Below are positions 20,856 to 29,484 of a stretch of DNA of 29,909 nt, piece after piece; positions within the stretch are counted from its first letter, which is position 1; the number at the start of each line of letters is the position of its first letter. Below the pieces are notes generated by a model that saw nothing but the letters and a program-made list of their open reading frames with translations, ran no database searches and was not told the origin of the DNA. Source of the DNA: Magnetococcales bacterium (lineage in GTDB: Bacteria > Pseudomonadota > Magnetococcia > Magnetococcales > JADFWU01); assembly GCA_015234045.1 (NCBI GenBank), contig JADFWU010000039.1, positions 1 through 29,909 of the forward strand, given 5' to 3'. Position numbers and translations under genes: made by a program.

Positions 20856-21873
20856 TGAGTTGGTGCCATGTTTCCGGTAACCGACTGTCTGGAAACCAGT
20901 TTTGATGTCTGGAGAGTAGGGCTGCAAGCATCTTTGACAGGGTGTCTTCGGCAAGAGCGGTACGGATTTTCTCAACAGTGGTGCAGATGGTCCAGAGATT
21001 GTGGACAGCCAGTTTCTCTTCGTCCGCTTTTGTCGATTCAGGACCAATCTCTGAACAGTGTGGACAATCACACTGATACTCGCCGGCCAGCACCGGACCC
21101 AGGTCGGAGAGGGCTCCATACGGTGTCATGTACCAACCATCTTTGGCATAGTGGGCATAGGAAGAGGAGTCAAATATATCCGCACCACAAGCCGCCATAA
21201 ACGGCAACTCCAGGGGATCACCAGCACCGTAGATATGCATCGGCTTATCCGGGCCGGCTTCCTGTCGGGCATCTCGGATTACTTGGCCGACGAATGAAAG
21301 GTCATGGTCCCGATTGAAAAATGGTACCAAACTGCCAATACCCAGGTAAGGTACGCCCATTTCAACCAATTCACAGACGCTTTGATGGCGCAGATCCATA
21401 AAACGTCCACCCTGTTGAATGCCTGCCATGAGACTGTGTTGAACGATCTCCAGTCCTTGTCTGGTACGCTTTTGGGTGGTTCTCAGTTTCTGTTCGGCAA
21501 CGCTGCGTTTATCCCAGGGCGGTGTAATCAGGTCCAAGGGGGCGGCAACGTCAGATTTGATACTGTCCTGAAATCGGATGATTTTTTTATTTTCCAGATA
21601 GAGGCGGCGTTTAAATCCTTGGAATGCACCGGAATCGGTACAGATTAATCCATCAAATCCGATATGTTCATGCAGCGTGTGTTGTTCTTTCTTGAATCGG
21701 GTACGGATCTCACGGTCTTTATAGAGAAAAAATGAGTTGACGATACAGCCACGAATCTCAGGATTACCCGACCACGCTTGAAGGGTTGTCAGGGTAAAAT
21801 TGGGTCGATAGACCGGAATGAACAGGGGTAGTTCAAGGGTTAACCCACGGGTAACAGTCAGTTTACGGGGCAT
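20848..21873 (-). CDS. Archaeal-type tRNA-guanine transglycosylase family protein
   Basis: Base-exchange enzyme of the TGT superfamily, 341 aa. Key residues: D80 in ICTDSGAFQ (substrate-base site), QQGGRFMDLR (153-162), YGAGDPLELPF, nucleophile D235 in DIFDSSSYAHYAKDGWYMT, and a zinc site C268-x-C270-x2-C273 with H291 in AVHNLW. The DSxxYAxYAKD and CxCPxCS...HNLW blocks match archaeal TgtA more closely than bacterial Tgt, which has FDCVxPTR. The C-terminal PUA-containing half of archaeal TgtA is absent. It could insert preQ0/preQ1 into tRNA, or modify another nucleic acid as DpdA does for DNA; no dpd genes are nearby. ATG 21873 is chosen, 7 nt after the upstream stop; GTG 21930 is an alternative. 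Overlaps the methyltransferase start by 8 nt. Confidence 0.85.
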   Translation of the reverse strand: MPRKLTVTRGLTLELPLFIPVYRPNFTLTTLQAWSGNPEIRGCIVNSFFLYKDREIRTRFKKEQHTLHEHIGFDGLICTDSGAFQGFKRRLYLENKKIIRFQDSIKSDVAAPLDLITPPWDKRSVAEQKLRTTQKRTRQGLEIVQHSLMAGIQQGGRFMDLRHQSVCELVEMGVPYLGIGSLVPFFNRDHDLSFVGQVIRDARQEAGPDKPMHIYGAGDPLELPFMAACGADIFDSSSYAHYAKDGWYMTPYGALSDLGPVLAGEYQCDCPHCSEIGPESTKADEEKLAVHNLWTICTTVEKIRTALAEDTLSKMLAALLSRHQNWFPDSRLPETWHQLNE

Positions 21874-21880
21874 ATGTCTC

Positions 21881-22507
21881 TCAAACTTTGGGTTGCGATT
21901 GTGCCAAGGCACGGGCTTTACGGGTTGCACCCATTTTCATGGTCATTGAATACCCCAACCAACTGAGTCCCAGGCTATATGGCAGACATCCCACCAGAAT
22001 CATAAGACCCAAGCTACGCCAAAATTCAGCCAGGAAGTTACCAGTCTGTTGCCACCAGGTATCCCCTTGTATTTCCAACATTGCCTGAAAATAGACCGAA
22101 AAAGAGTCAAACTCCAATAAAGACGGCACGTTGTCCGCCCAGCCCATGCCTTCCGCAATGGGAATACCGGTCATGTAGAACATGTAATAGAGGGGCACCA
22201 TGGTGAGTGGATTTGAAAGCCAACTCCAGGCAATGGCAATGATCAGGTTAAAATTATAGTTAAAAAGCGTTCGGGTAATCCACCAGACCACAAATATGAG
22301 GTACATTTGAATGCCGACAGTGGGTGTCATGCCAAGCAGAAGTCCCCAAAACACGCCACGTGCTACGGGAACAGGTTCATTCCGATAACGGCGAATGGGT
22401 ACAATCAAACGAAGATAAAGAAGCCGCATGAATGACCAGAAACGACTGGTTTTGCTTTCATGGGAACGGATGCGCCTTTGTAATGTGTCGAACCAGGAGT
22501 CAGCCAT
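21881..22507 (-). CDS. DUF2062 inner-membrane protein
   Basis: Integral membrane protein of 208 aa in the DUF2062 family. Signature parts are GVFWGLLLGMTPTVGIQMY (about residues 51-69), then SNPLTMVPLYYMFYMTG, and a C-terminal helix LMILVGCLPYSLGLSWLGYSM. A basic N-terminal region (RIRSHESKTSRFW) precedes the first of about three or four helices. The function of the family is not known; members are often near lipid or envelope genes. ATG 22507 follows CAGGT by 5 nt; GTG 22528 is an in-frame alternative. It is the first gene of the minus-strand unit containing the transglycosylase and the methyltransferase. Confidence 0.87.
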   Translation of the reverse strand: MADSWFDTLQRRIRSHESKTSRFWSFMRLLYLRLIVPIRRYRNEPVPVARGVFWGLLLGMTPTVGIQMYLIFVVWWITRTLFNYNFNLIIAIAWSWLSNPLTMVPLYYMFYMTGIPIAEGMGWADNVPSLLEFDSFSVYFQAMLEIQGDTWWQQTGNFLAEFWRSLGLMILVGCLPYSLGLSWLGYSMTMKMGATRKARALAQSQPKV

Positions 22508-22933
22508 GTTGACCTGTGTTAAGTGCACAATAAGAGTTTCAAAACCCTGCTATTTTGCGTCTGTTCAATACTAAAGTCAATTCAGATGATTTATTTAAGA
22601 GTGACGCATTTCCCGGTTGAAACAGTCATCAAAGCGTGTAGCCGTCATTCTCGCTGAAACGGGACTTCATAGGGTAGAGAACCAAACGGGATATCCGCTT
22701 CCGAGGGCAATGGTGGGTAGATAATTCTTTCAACTGCATAACACCTGTTTATTGTCTGTGTTGTTTGGAAGGGGGGTAAGAATGCCTATCATTCCTTGCA
22801 TTTATTCGAATAATATGGTAAAAGTGTTTGTGTTCTTTCGATACTGATTTTTCTAGAAAAAATGTGCGAAAGAATGGGTTGGTTTTGCTTAATCATTAAT
22901 ATATTTAATGCGTAATAAGTTCTGGAGCCTCAT
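22508..22933. promoter_or_regulatory. Divergent intergenic region
   Basis: A 426-bp region between two divergent units. It holds dispersed element copy 3 (22601-22742). It also has a possible tiny reading frame of 21 codons at 22782-22847 with a purine-rich ribosome-like site before it, and a 42-bp near-palindrome at 22833-22874 (TTCTTTCG and CGAAAGAA as outer arms, TTTTTCTAGAAAAA at the centre). Promoters for both directions must lie here, but I cannot place -35/-10 boxes with confidence. Confidence 0.45.
22601..22742. repeat. Short dispersed element, copy 3
   Basis: A 142-bp element with ends GTGACGCATTT and AACTGCATAAC (imperfect inverted repeats, same family as at 8646 and 19200). The inner part has CCCGGTTGAAACAG, then AAAGCGTGTAGCCGTCATTC, closely like copy 2, followed by about 60 bp not shared with the other copies. 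It has no coding sequence and is the longest and most degenerate at its ends. Confidence 0.55.
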
Positions 22934-23809
22934 TTGATCACTTTCGATCTGCATTATCATCCAAATGTATGTCGTGTCTCGCCGAGCGTACGTCAAAGAC
23001 GCTTACTTAAACATGCTTCACATATCAGAACCGTAGGCGTTGATTATCTCGCCTGCACTGAACATGCCTATAAAAATCCTCTGGATGGGTACAGATTCCT
23101 GCGTGATGCGCTCGGGCCGTATAGCAATACCACATTGATTCCCGGTGTTGAGTGCATTTCTCGTGAAGGCGTTGATATCATCTTTCTTTTTCGGCGTGAG
23201 TCGGACCTGGAGGATTATGTCCGTCATGTGCGTCCATTCAGCTGGACAGTCACCGATATGGAAAAGATGGCCCGTGATTTTAATGCAATCACAGTGGTGC
23301 CTCATCCGTTTTCACCGGGAAAAACCGGTCTGGCCAAGGTGATGGGGCTTGAGACATATTATCAGGTTACCGAAAAAGCCCATTATGTTGAAGTCCATAA
23401 CAGCGCCAGCCATCTCATGAAGCGGTTTGCGCGGAAAAAGTTTGCAAAACAGTTTGATACCATTCAAAAACAGATCGCATGGACCATGGATCTGCCTCAT
23501 GAATACCGTATGGATGGTGTGGGCTGGGCTGTGGGTTCTGATGTCCATTTTCCTGGCCAACAATTCTATATCGGTGCCGCTGACGTAGCGATGCAGCCCG
23601 GTGAAGATTGGTTTGATCTGCTCAAAGGCAGAATTAAGTTTGAACCTGTCGAGACCGAAGCGCTGGATATGAGTTTGGGTATGGAGTACCGCTGTTTGAT
23701 CAAAAACAGTCGGTGCGTTCTCAGTGAATCAACCATCAAAGCCCACAAAAGAGCCAAACGATGGATCAGGCGTTCACTGTCCGATTTCGCTGCTAAACAG
23801 GCAGCTTAA
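22934..23809 (+). CDS. PHP-domain metal-dependent phosphoesterase-like protein
   Basis: Polymerase-and-histidinol-phosphatase (PHP) fold protein of 291 aa, expected to be a metal-dependent phosphoesterase in the cytoplasm. Metal ligands are in place: H7 and H9 in FDLHYHPN, E43-H44 in CTEHAY, E73 in PGVE, H124 in VPHPF, H155 in EVHNSA, and D203/H205 in GSDVHF. The C-terminal 50 residues are basic and helical. Translation starts at TTG 22934, with GGAG at 22924-22927 placed correctly and no nearby ATG. The substrate is not evident. The phosphatidyltransferase gene follows 22 nt after its stop, suggesting a phospholipid or head-group role, but this is inference. Confidence 0.88.
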   Translation: MITFDLHYHPNVCRVSPSVRQRRLLKHASHIRTVGVDYLACTEHAYKNPLDGYRFLRDALGPYSNTTLIPGVECISREGVDIIFLFRRESDLEDYVRHVRPFSWTVTDMEKMARDFNAITVVPHPFSPGKTGLAKVMGLETYYQVTEKAHYVEVHNSASHLMKRFARKKFAKQFDTIQKQIAWTMDLPHEYRMDGVGWAVGSDVHFPGQQFYIGAADVAMQPGEDWFDLLKGRIKFEPVETEALDMSLGMEYRCLIKNSRCVLSESTIKAHKRAKRWIRRSLSDFAAKQAA

Positions 23810-23831
23810 ACTCTACAGAATACGGCACGCC

Positions 23832-24473
23832 ATGGACTATTTTAATCCCAAGGAAGCCATTCATCAGAAGCGGTTTGCCAATTTCAGAGACAAGGTTTTG
23901 ACCAATGTTAATGCCTTCTGGATGCGCCACGGCATAACGCCAAATCATCTTACCGTAGTTGGTATCGCACTTCTTGTCATCAGCACTGTCGGTGGACGCT
24001 CGCTGGGTGCTTACGGGTTTGTGGCGGGTTTCATGCTGTTTTTCTATGTCGTGTTTGACGGTATGGATGGACCGTTAGCGCGTGCCATGGGTAGAACCCA
24101 TCAAGGCGGTGCTATTGTTGATATCTGTGCGGATCAGTTAGGGCCGGTATTGGTTGTTGCGGCTTCCATCCACCACATGGGATCAAATGGCATTGCTGCG
24201 ACACTGTTCGGGGCATTTTATGTTGGTTTTATCGCCTTGGTCCTTTTCACCAAGCAAAATCAAATCACCATTCCGTTTGGTCTGCTGCGTGTTAAATATC
24301 TGCTCTATTTTGTCTACTCTATTGGACTACTCTTTCCTGTAGACTCAGCAACACCATTCATGTTCTTCTTTTCTGGCTATTATGCGATTTACATCGTGCG
24401 TGTCGTGCGTGTGATCTATTACCATTATGATCAATTATGGATTGAGCAGAATCAACATGTTGAGCAGCAATAA
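23832..24473 (+). CDS. CDP-alcohol phosphatidyltransferase family protein
   Basis: Membrane enzyme that moves a phosphatidyl (or other phospho-alcohol) group from a CDP-activated donor to an alcohol. The 213-aa protein carries the complete family signature D79-G80-x2-A83-R84-x8-G93-x3-D97-x3-D101, and about five or six helices. The specific product (phosphatidylglycerophosphate, phosphatidylserine, inositol-type or other) cannot be told from the motif. ATG 23832 is selected because earlier in-frame starts lie inside the PHP gene; the ribosome site is weak, so coupling to the PHP gene is likely. A strong terminator follows at 24492. Confidence 0.9.
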   Translation: MDYFNPKEAIHQKRFANFRDKVLTNVNAFWMRHGITPNHLTVVGIALLVISTVGGRSLGAYGFVAGFMLFFYVVFDGMDGPLARAMGRTHQGGAIVDICADQLGPVLVVAASIHHMGSNGIAATLFGAFYVGFIALVLFTKQNQITIPFGLLRVKYLLYFVYSIGLLFPVDSATPFMFFFSGYYAIYIVRVVRVIYYHYDQLWIEQNQHVEQQ

Positions 24474-24491
24474 CAAATGACAAACAAAAAG

Positions 24492-24524
24492 GCCGGCTCA
24501 GATAACTCTGAACCGGCTTTTTTT
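24492..24524. terminator. Bidirectional rho-independent terminator
   Basis: GCCGGCTCAG and CTGAACCGGC pair with one mismatch around a six-base loop, followed by seven T. On the other strand the A-run at 24486-24490 gives a short T-run. It sits between the convergent phosphatidyltransferase and hpf genes and can serve both. Confidence 0.9.
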
Positions 24525-24550
24525 ATAAGTAAGCGAGTGGAAAGCGGTTC

Positions 24551-24880
24551 CTACTCTTCAACGGTTGCTTCGACACGCCGACGTTTGGCTTGGCGCTTGC
24601 CGGTATAGTTCTTGATTTCTCGGGTCAGTGTATCCAAGGTGTCATTAACAGCCGCGATCACCGTAGGTGCTTCCTTGGAAGCCGTAAGAGTCGTCTTGCC
24701 GATATGAACAACCGCAGTCACTTCAGCGCGTTGGTCATTCTTATGCGCTTTCTTTTCCACGCTGATACGCGCGTGGCTCATGGGGCCGAAACGATCATCC
24801 AAGCTGTCAAAACGGCTTTGGATGCGCTCCCGGAGGTCATCTCCGAGTTCAACCTGACGGCCTTCCATTTTGATATCCAT
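24551..24880 (-). CDS. hpf: Ribosome hibernation-promoting factor (short HPF/RaiA family)
   Basis: Small protein of 109 aa that binds the 30S decoding region and silences ribosomes in slow growth. Family features: MDIKMEGRQVELGDDLRERIQSRFDSLDDRFG at the start, basic ARISVEKKAHKNDQRAEV, then HIGKTTLTASKEAPTVIAAVNDTLDTLTREI, and a basic tail TGKRQAKRRRVEATVEE. It lacks the long dimerisation domain. ATG 24880 has AGGAG about 10 nt upstream. The 188-bp gap from oadB suggests a separate promoter. In many proteobacteria hpf follows rpoN; that context is missing here. Confidence 0.92.
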   Translation of the reverse strand: MDIKMEGRQVELGDDLRERIQSRFDSLDDRFGPMSHARISVEKKAHKNDQRAEVTAVVHIGKTTLTASKEAPTVIAAVNDTLDTLTREIKNYTGKRQAKRRRVEATVEE

Positions 24881-25068
24881 GTTTAATTTCTCCTCGAACT
24901 GGTTAAAACCACTCGAAAACGAACAGTTACAATTAACATATTTAACAGTGTAGCAGTATGATAGATTCCCGTCTTTAATAATCGTCTGAAAATCGGGTTT
25001 CCTTTGACCAACACAAAGAACCAATTGGACCATTGATTCATCGACTAATTGAACTACTTCATCAGTGC

Positions 25069-26202
25069 TTAACCACCAATGACTGCCAGCAAAATACCAG
25101 CGGCAACAGCAGAGCCAATAACGCCGGCCACATTTGGACCCATGGCATGCATTAGAAGGAAGTTATGGTGATCTGCTTCCAAACCGACCTTATTCACCAC
25201 ACGAGCCGCCATTGGTACGGCAGAAACGCCCGCAGCGCCGATCAATGGATTAACTTTGCCACCGGATAGACGGTTCATGAATTTACCCATCAGTACGCCA
25301 GTTGCGGTGCCAATGGAAAAGGCCACCATGCCCAACACCAAAATCCCGAAGGTTTCAATGTTAAGAAATTTCTCTGCGGAAAGTTTGGTGCCAACAGCCA
25401 GTCCGAGAAAAATAGTGACGATATTGATCAACTCATGTTGAGCGGTTTTGGAAAGTCGTTCAACCACGCCACATTCGCGCAAAAGATTACCAAAAGTCAA
25501 CATGCCGATCAGAGGTGCAGCAGTTGGCAGTAGCAGGACACAAAGACTCAATACAACCAGTGGAAAAAAGATTTTTTCCCGCCGAGAAACAGTGCGTAGC
25601 TGGACCATCTTGATTTGACGCTCTTCAAGCGAGGTCAATGCTTTCATGATTGGTGGCTGAATCATGGGCACAAGCGCCATGTATGAGTACGCGGCAACGG
25701 CAATAGCACCCATCAGATCAGGTGCCAGTCTGGATGAAAGAAAAATTGCCGTTGGTCCGTCAGCACCACCGATAATACCAATCGCACCGGCATCGGCCAG
25801 TGAGAACTCAAAGCCAGGAATATAATTCATGGCCAGGGCACCGATGAGTGTCACAAAGATACCAAATTGTGCGGCAGCACCTAAAAAGATAGTGCTGGGC
25901 ATGGCAATCAATGGTCCAAAATCGGTTAATGCGCCGACACCCATGAAAATGAGCAAGGGAAAGATCCCTGTTTCAACACCCACATGGTAAACCATATGGA
26001 GCATGCCACCAGGATCATTAATTCCAGCAATGGGAATATTGGATAGAATGGCACCAAAACCAATAGGAACCAACAGGAGTGGTTCAAAGCCTTTGGAAAT
26101 GGCCAAAAAGAGCAAAAGCAAGCCAACACCGATCATCAAAGCCTGACCCGCTGAAAAGTTGGCTAGACCGGTACTTGACCACAGGATGATAAGATCTTCC
26201 AT
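25069..26202 (-). CDS. oadB: Oxaloacetate decarboxylase beta subunit (Na+ pump)
   Basis: Integral membrane subunit of 377 aa that decarboxylates carboxybiotin and exports Na+. Recognisable blocks: [50 protein letters not shown], and the conserved [16 protein letters not shown] containing the essential Asp. Near the C-terminus are [21 protein letters not shown] and [18 protein letters not shown]. It starts 10 nt after the oadA stop with AAGGGGG upstream, so the two genes are one transcription unit. Confidence 0.96.
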   Translation of the reverse strand: MEDLIILWSSTGLANFSAGQALMIGVGLLLLFLAISKGFEPLLLVPIGFGAILSNIPIAGINDPGGMLHMVYHVGVETGIFPLLIFMGVGALTDFGPLIAMPSTIFLGAAAQFGIFVTLIGALAMNYIPGFEFSLADAGAIGIIGGADGPTAIFLSSRLAPDLMGAIAVAAYSYMALVPMIQPPIMKALTSLEERQIKMVQLRTVSRREKIFFPLVVLSLCVLLLPTAAPLIGMLTFGNLLRECGVVERLSKTAQHELINIVTIFLGLAVGTKLSAEKFLNIETFGILVLGMVAFSIGTATGVLMGKFMNRLSGGKVNPLIGAAGVSAVPMAARVVNKVGLEADHHNFLLMHAMGPNVAGVIGSAVAAGILLAVIGG

Positions 26203-26212
26203 GGTGCCCCCT

Positions 26213-28003
26213 TTATCCCAAAGTCAGCAGGGTGTCACCTGCGTTGACTGCGTCGCCTGTTTTGACCGAAATCGCAGTCACGGTGCCATCCTTGGATGAG
26301 CGGACTTCGGTTTCCATCTTCATGGCTTCCAGAACGACAATGACATCACCGGATTTAACAGTTTGGCCAACGCTGACATTGATTTTGAAAATATTGCCTG
26401 TTAACGGCGAAACCACAGGTTCACCACCACTGGCAGGAGCGGCTGCGGGTGCGGAAGGTGCTGCGGGTGCAGAAGGCGCAGCTGACGTAACCGTACCACC
26501 AGGGCCGACCTCAACGTCGTAGGATGCGCCATTTACGACAACAGTATAACGCTCGGCACCACCAGAAGCAGGAGCTGGTGCCGCTGTCGCAGGTGCGGCT
26601 GGTGTTGCTGGTTCAGCCGTAGGTACTGGCTCAAAGGCATCCGGATTATTGCGATTTTCCAGGAATTTCAAGCCGACCTGAGGGAATAGGGCATAGGTGA
26701 GGACATCATCAATCACGGCATCAGCCAGAGAGATATTCTTTTCACCAGCGATTGATTTCAACTCGGCAGTCAGTTTGTCAACTTCAGGGTCCAAACTATC
26801 AGCCGGACGACCGGTCATTGGTTCAGCACCGTCAAGAACGCGGGCTTGAAGGGCTTTATCCACTGGTGCAGCGGTTGCGCCATATTCACCTTTCAAAACA
26901 CCAGCGGTCTCTTTGGTGATGTTCTTGTAGCGCTCACCCATCATGACGTTGAAAACCGCTTGGGTGCCAACGATTTGCGATGTCGGCGTGACCAAGGGAA
27001 TATAGCCAAGATCCTTACGAACCCGGGGAATTTCTTCCAGCACATCATCCAGTTTGTCAATAGCCCCTTGTTGTTTCAGCTGGCCTTCCATATTGGTGAG
27101 CATGCCACCGGGAACCTGTGCCAGCAGAATACGGGAATCAACGCCCTTGAGCGCACCTTCGAAAGCGGCATATTTCTTACGTACTTCACGGAAGTAGGCG
27201 GCGATCTCTTCAAGGAGTGTTAAATCCAAACCTGTTGCGCGATCTGTATCTTCTAGGATTGCGACCATCGATTCCGTGGGTGAGTGACCATAGGTCATAC
27301 TCATTGATGAAATCGCGGTATCTGCCATATCCAATCCAGCTTCAATCGCTTTGATGAGCGAGGCTGTGCTCATGCCTGTCGTGGCATGGGAATGCAAGGC
27401 GATGGGAATGGAGACGGTTTCTTTTAGACGACTGACCAGCTCACCCGCCACATAAGGCTTAATCAGACCAGCCATATCTTTGATGCAGAGTGAGTGGCAG
27501 CCCATATCCTCAAGGCGTTTACCCATATCAACCCACATGTCGATATTGTGAACAGGGCTGACCGTATAAGACATGGCACCTTGAGCGTGTTTGCCGACCT
27601 TGATGGTGGCTTTGACAGCGGTCTCAAAGTTACGCATATCGTTCATGGCATCGAAAATTCGGAACACATCCATACCGTTTTCAGCGGCGCGTTCGACAAA
27701 TTTTTCAACCAGATCATCGGCATAATGACGATAGCCCAGGATATTCTGACCCCGGAACAGCATTTGGAATGGGGTGTTGGGCATAGCCTTTTTCAAGCGG
27801 CGCAATCTTTCCCAGGGATCTTCACCCAGAAATCGAATGCAGGAATCAAAGGTTGCGCCACCCCAGGTCTCCAGGGACCAAAACCCGACCTTATCCAGCT
27901 TTTCAGCGATGGGAAGCATATCATCAATACGCATCCGAGTAGCAAAAAGGGATTGATGCGCGTCACGAAGAACGAGTTCGGTGAGTCCAAGCGGTTTAGT
28001 CAT
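26213..28003 (-). CDS. oadA: Oxaloacetate decarboxylase alpha subunit, biotin-containing
   Basis: Soluble subunit of 596 aa that moves the carboxyl group of oxaloacetate to biotin, yielding pyruvate. An N-terminal carboxyltransferase TIM barrel ([16 protein letters not shown]; metal site HSHATTG) and the conserved PYC-type helical domain cover about residues 1-460. A Pro/Ala-rich linker with two Ala/Pro runs spans about 470-530. The C-terminal biotinyl domain has EAMKMET with biotin on K562. Its position between oadG and oadB confirms decarboxylase rather than pyruvate carboxylase B. The pump links oxaloacetate use to a sodium gradient. Confidence 0.96.
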   Translation of the reverse strand: MTKPLGLTELVLRDAHQSLFATRMRIDDMLPIAEKLDKVGFWSLETWGGATFDSCIRFLGEDPWERLRRLKKAMPNTPFQMLFRGQNILGYRHYADDLVEKFVERAAENGMDVFRIFDAMNDMRNFETAVKATIKVGKHAQGAMSYTVSPVHNIDMWVDMGKRLEDMGCHSLCIKDMAGLIKPYVAGELVSRLKETVSIPIALHSHATTGMSTASLIKAIEAGLDMADTAISSMSMTYGHSPTESMVAILEDTDRATGLDLTLLEEIAAYFREVRKKYAAFEGALKGVDSRILLAQVPGGMLTNMEGQLKQQGAIDKLDDVLEEIPRVRKDLGYIPLVTPTSQIVGTQAVFNVMMGERYKNITKETAGVLKGEYGATAAPVDKALQARVLDGAEPMTGRPADSLDPEVDKLTAELKSIAGEKNISLADAVIDDVLTYALFPQVGLKFLENRNNPDAFEPVPTAEPATPAAPATAAPAPASGGAERYTVVVNGASYDVEVGPGGTVTSAAPSAPAAPSAPAAAPASGGEPVVSPLTGNIFKINVSVGQTVKSGDVIVVLEAMKMETEVRSSKDGTVTAISVKTGDAVNAGDTLLTLG

Positions 28004-28075
28004 GGCTTAGTACGTCCCTGTTGGAGTGAAAACCAAGGAAATTGGCCTATCTGAAAGGCCATTCGTATTACTCTG

Positions 28076-28330
28076 TCAAGAAGAGCGGTAACGATGTATC
28101 GCAGAACTGATGACAGCGAGTAGTGTGTCGTCTGTCGTAGCCGATGGTGGTGTTGCCACTTGCGGTTGGGCTGGTGCTTGTTCGACAGGCACATAATTTC
28201 TTTCGTACCATTGAACAAGGCGTGACGATTGTTTTACTGCGACAACGAGCACGGCCAGGAATACAAACACCGTACCCATGCCCAACACCATGAGTCTAAC
28301 GCCCTGGAGAAGAAGTTCAGAGACCTCCAT
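28076..28330 (-). CDS. oadG: Oxaloacetate decarboxylase gamma subunit
   Basis: Small membrane anchor of 84 aa that holds the alpha and beta subunits together. It has one N-terminal helix in the family context ELLLQGVRLMVLGMGTVFVFLAVLVVAV, a Pro/Ala/Gln-rich linker, and a short C-terminal end DDTLLAVISSAIHRYRSS like that which binds the alpha subunit. The usual His-rich zinc-binding end is reduced to one His. First gene of oadGAB, 72 bp before oadA. Confidence 0.9.
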   Translation of the reverse strand: MEVSELLLQGVRLMVLGMGTVFVFLAVLVVAVKQSSRLVQWYERNYVPVEQAPAQPQVATPPSATTDDTLLAVISSAIHRYRSS

Positions 28331-28470
28331 ATGGACACCCCTAACAAAAAAGTAATACAGCGTGGCTCAGAATAAATCCGATATGACACGCACAAAACCT
28401 GATCTCACGCTTTGGTGGAATATGGTCTGGTAACCAGCGTCTCACACAAAACAAGCAGCCCTACAGTATA

Positions 28471-29349
28471 TTATACCACTTTTTGCAGGCTATGCTCCAG
28501 GATGCCTTGAGCGCCAGCCTCCAGAAGTCGTGGAATAAGGTCACGAACCAATCCGCGTTCAATAACGGTTTCCAAGGCCAACCAGTCACTATTATACATG
28601 TGGTTGACCGTGGGTGCATGCATGCTGGGCAAGATGTCAATGACTTCATCAAGCTTGTTGGCGGGCACGTTCATTTTTAGGGCGACTTTATCGCGGGCCG
28701 ACAGTGCGGCGGTCAAAAGTAGCGAGATTTGTTCGATTTTTTCCCGTTTTTTGGGATCTTCCATTGCTTTTTTGTTGGCAATGAGAAGGGTGTGGGTAAA
28801 CATTAAATCCGCAACAATACGCAGACCATGTGCTTTGATGGTACTGCCTGTTTCGGTCAATTCCACCACAGCATCCACCAAGCCTTCAACAACTTTGGCT
28901 TCTGTGACACCCCAGGAGAATTCAACTTGGGCCTCAATGTTTCTCTCTTGGAGATAGCGTTTTGTAAAGCCAACCAACTCAGTGGCGATTTTCTTGCCTT
29001 GCAGATCTTCCACAGATTGGATCGGCGAGTCCTCACGAACCACCAGCACCCAGCGAGACGGCTTGTCAGAGCTTTTTGAGTAGACCAAATCACAGATACG
29101 GACGATATCATCTTCAACGCCACGCTCAATGATCCAGTCCAGGCCAGTTAATCCCAAATCCAGCGTACCATCCGCCACATACGGTCCCATCTCTTGTGGG
29201 CGAATCAGCGAACAGGACAGGTCGGGATCGTTTACCGAAGGAAAGTAGTTTCGGGAACGGGTAGCGATCGACCATCCGGCCTGTTTGAAGAGGTCAAATG
29301 TGGATTTTTCCAGGCTTCCTTTAGGAATACCCAACTTAAGCTGCGACAT
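28471..29349 (-). CDS. hisG: ATP phosphoribosyltransferase, long form
   Basis: First enzyme of histidine synthesis: joins ATP and PRPP. The 292-aa length and C-terminal part (KVALKMNVPANKLDEVIDILPSMHAPTVNHMYNSDWLALETVIER) identify the long form with the ACT-like domain that senses histidine, so no HisZ is needed. N-terminal blocks: LKLGIPKGSLEKSTFDLF, DLGLTGLDWIIE, and the PRPP loop VVELTETGSTIKAHGLRI. ATG 29349 follows AAAGGA by about 7 nt; an upstream start at 29382 is less likely. No other his genes are in view. Confidence 0.95.
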   Translation of the reverse strand: MSQLKLGIPKGSLEKSTFDLFKQAGWSIATRSRNYFPSVNDPDLSCSLIRPQEMGPYVADGTLDLGLTGLDWIIERGVEDDIVRICDLVYSKSSDKPSRWVLVVREDSPIQSVEDLQGKKIATELVGFTKRYLQERNIEAQVEFSWGVTEAKVVEGLVDAVVELTETGSTIKAHGLRIVADLMFTHTLLIANKKAMEDPKKREKIEQISLLLTAALSARDKVALKMNVPANKLDEVIDILPSMHAPTVNHMYNSDWLALETVIERGLVRDLIPRLLEAGAQGILEHSLQKVV

Positions 29350-29484
29350 GGTACTTGGTCCTTTTATCAAAAAAACACTCAATCAGAGTTGCGGGAGGAT
29401 AGCCGGAATAGTAGGGCTTTCGCTAGGGACAATTTAGAGTGGCGTGCTGAAAAATAGAGAGAAACCTGTGCACTCCATCTGAAT

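Noticed and set aside
20856-21119. N-terminal extension of the methyltransferase to about 393 aa
   Set aside because: The added 88 residues lie entirely within the transglycosylase gene in another frame. ATG 20855 gives the usual coupled start and family-like length.
20848-21873. DpdA-type DNA-modification (phage defence) system
   Set aside because: The transglycosylase is of the right superfamily, but no dpdB-K genes, helicase, ParB-like or nuclease partners are nearby.
26393-26640. Ala/Pro-rich repeats in oadA as a tandem-repeat element
   Set aside because: They are the normal flexible linker before the biotinyl domain.
28470-28475. TATAAT on the minus strand at the hisG stop as promoter for oadG
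   Set aside because: No acceptable -35 hexamer 16-18 bp upstream; the match is likely chance in an AT-rich spot.
29369-29389. ACTC-AATCA-GAGT hairpin with T-run on the minus strand before hisG
   Set aside because: Only a 4-bp stem, too weak to call as terminator or his attenuator; no His-rich leader peptide is visible.
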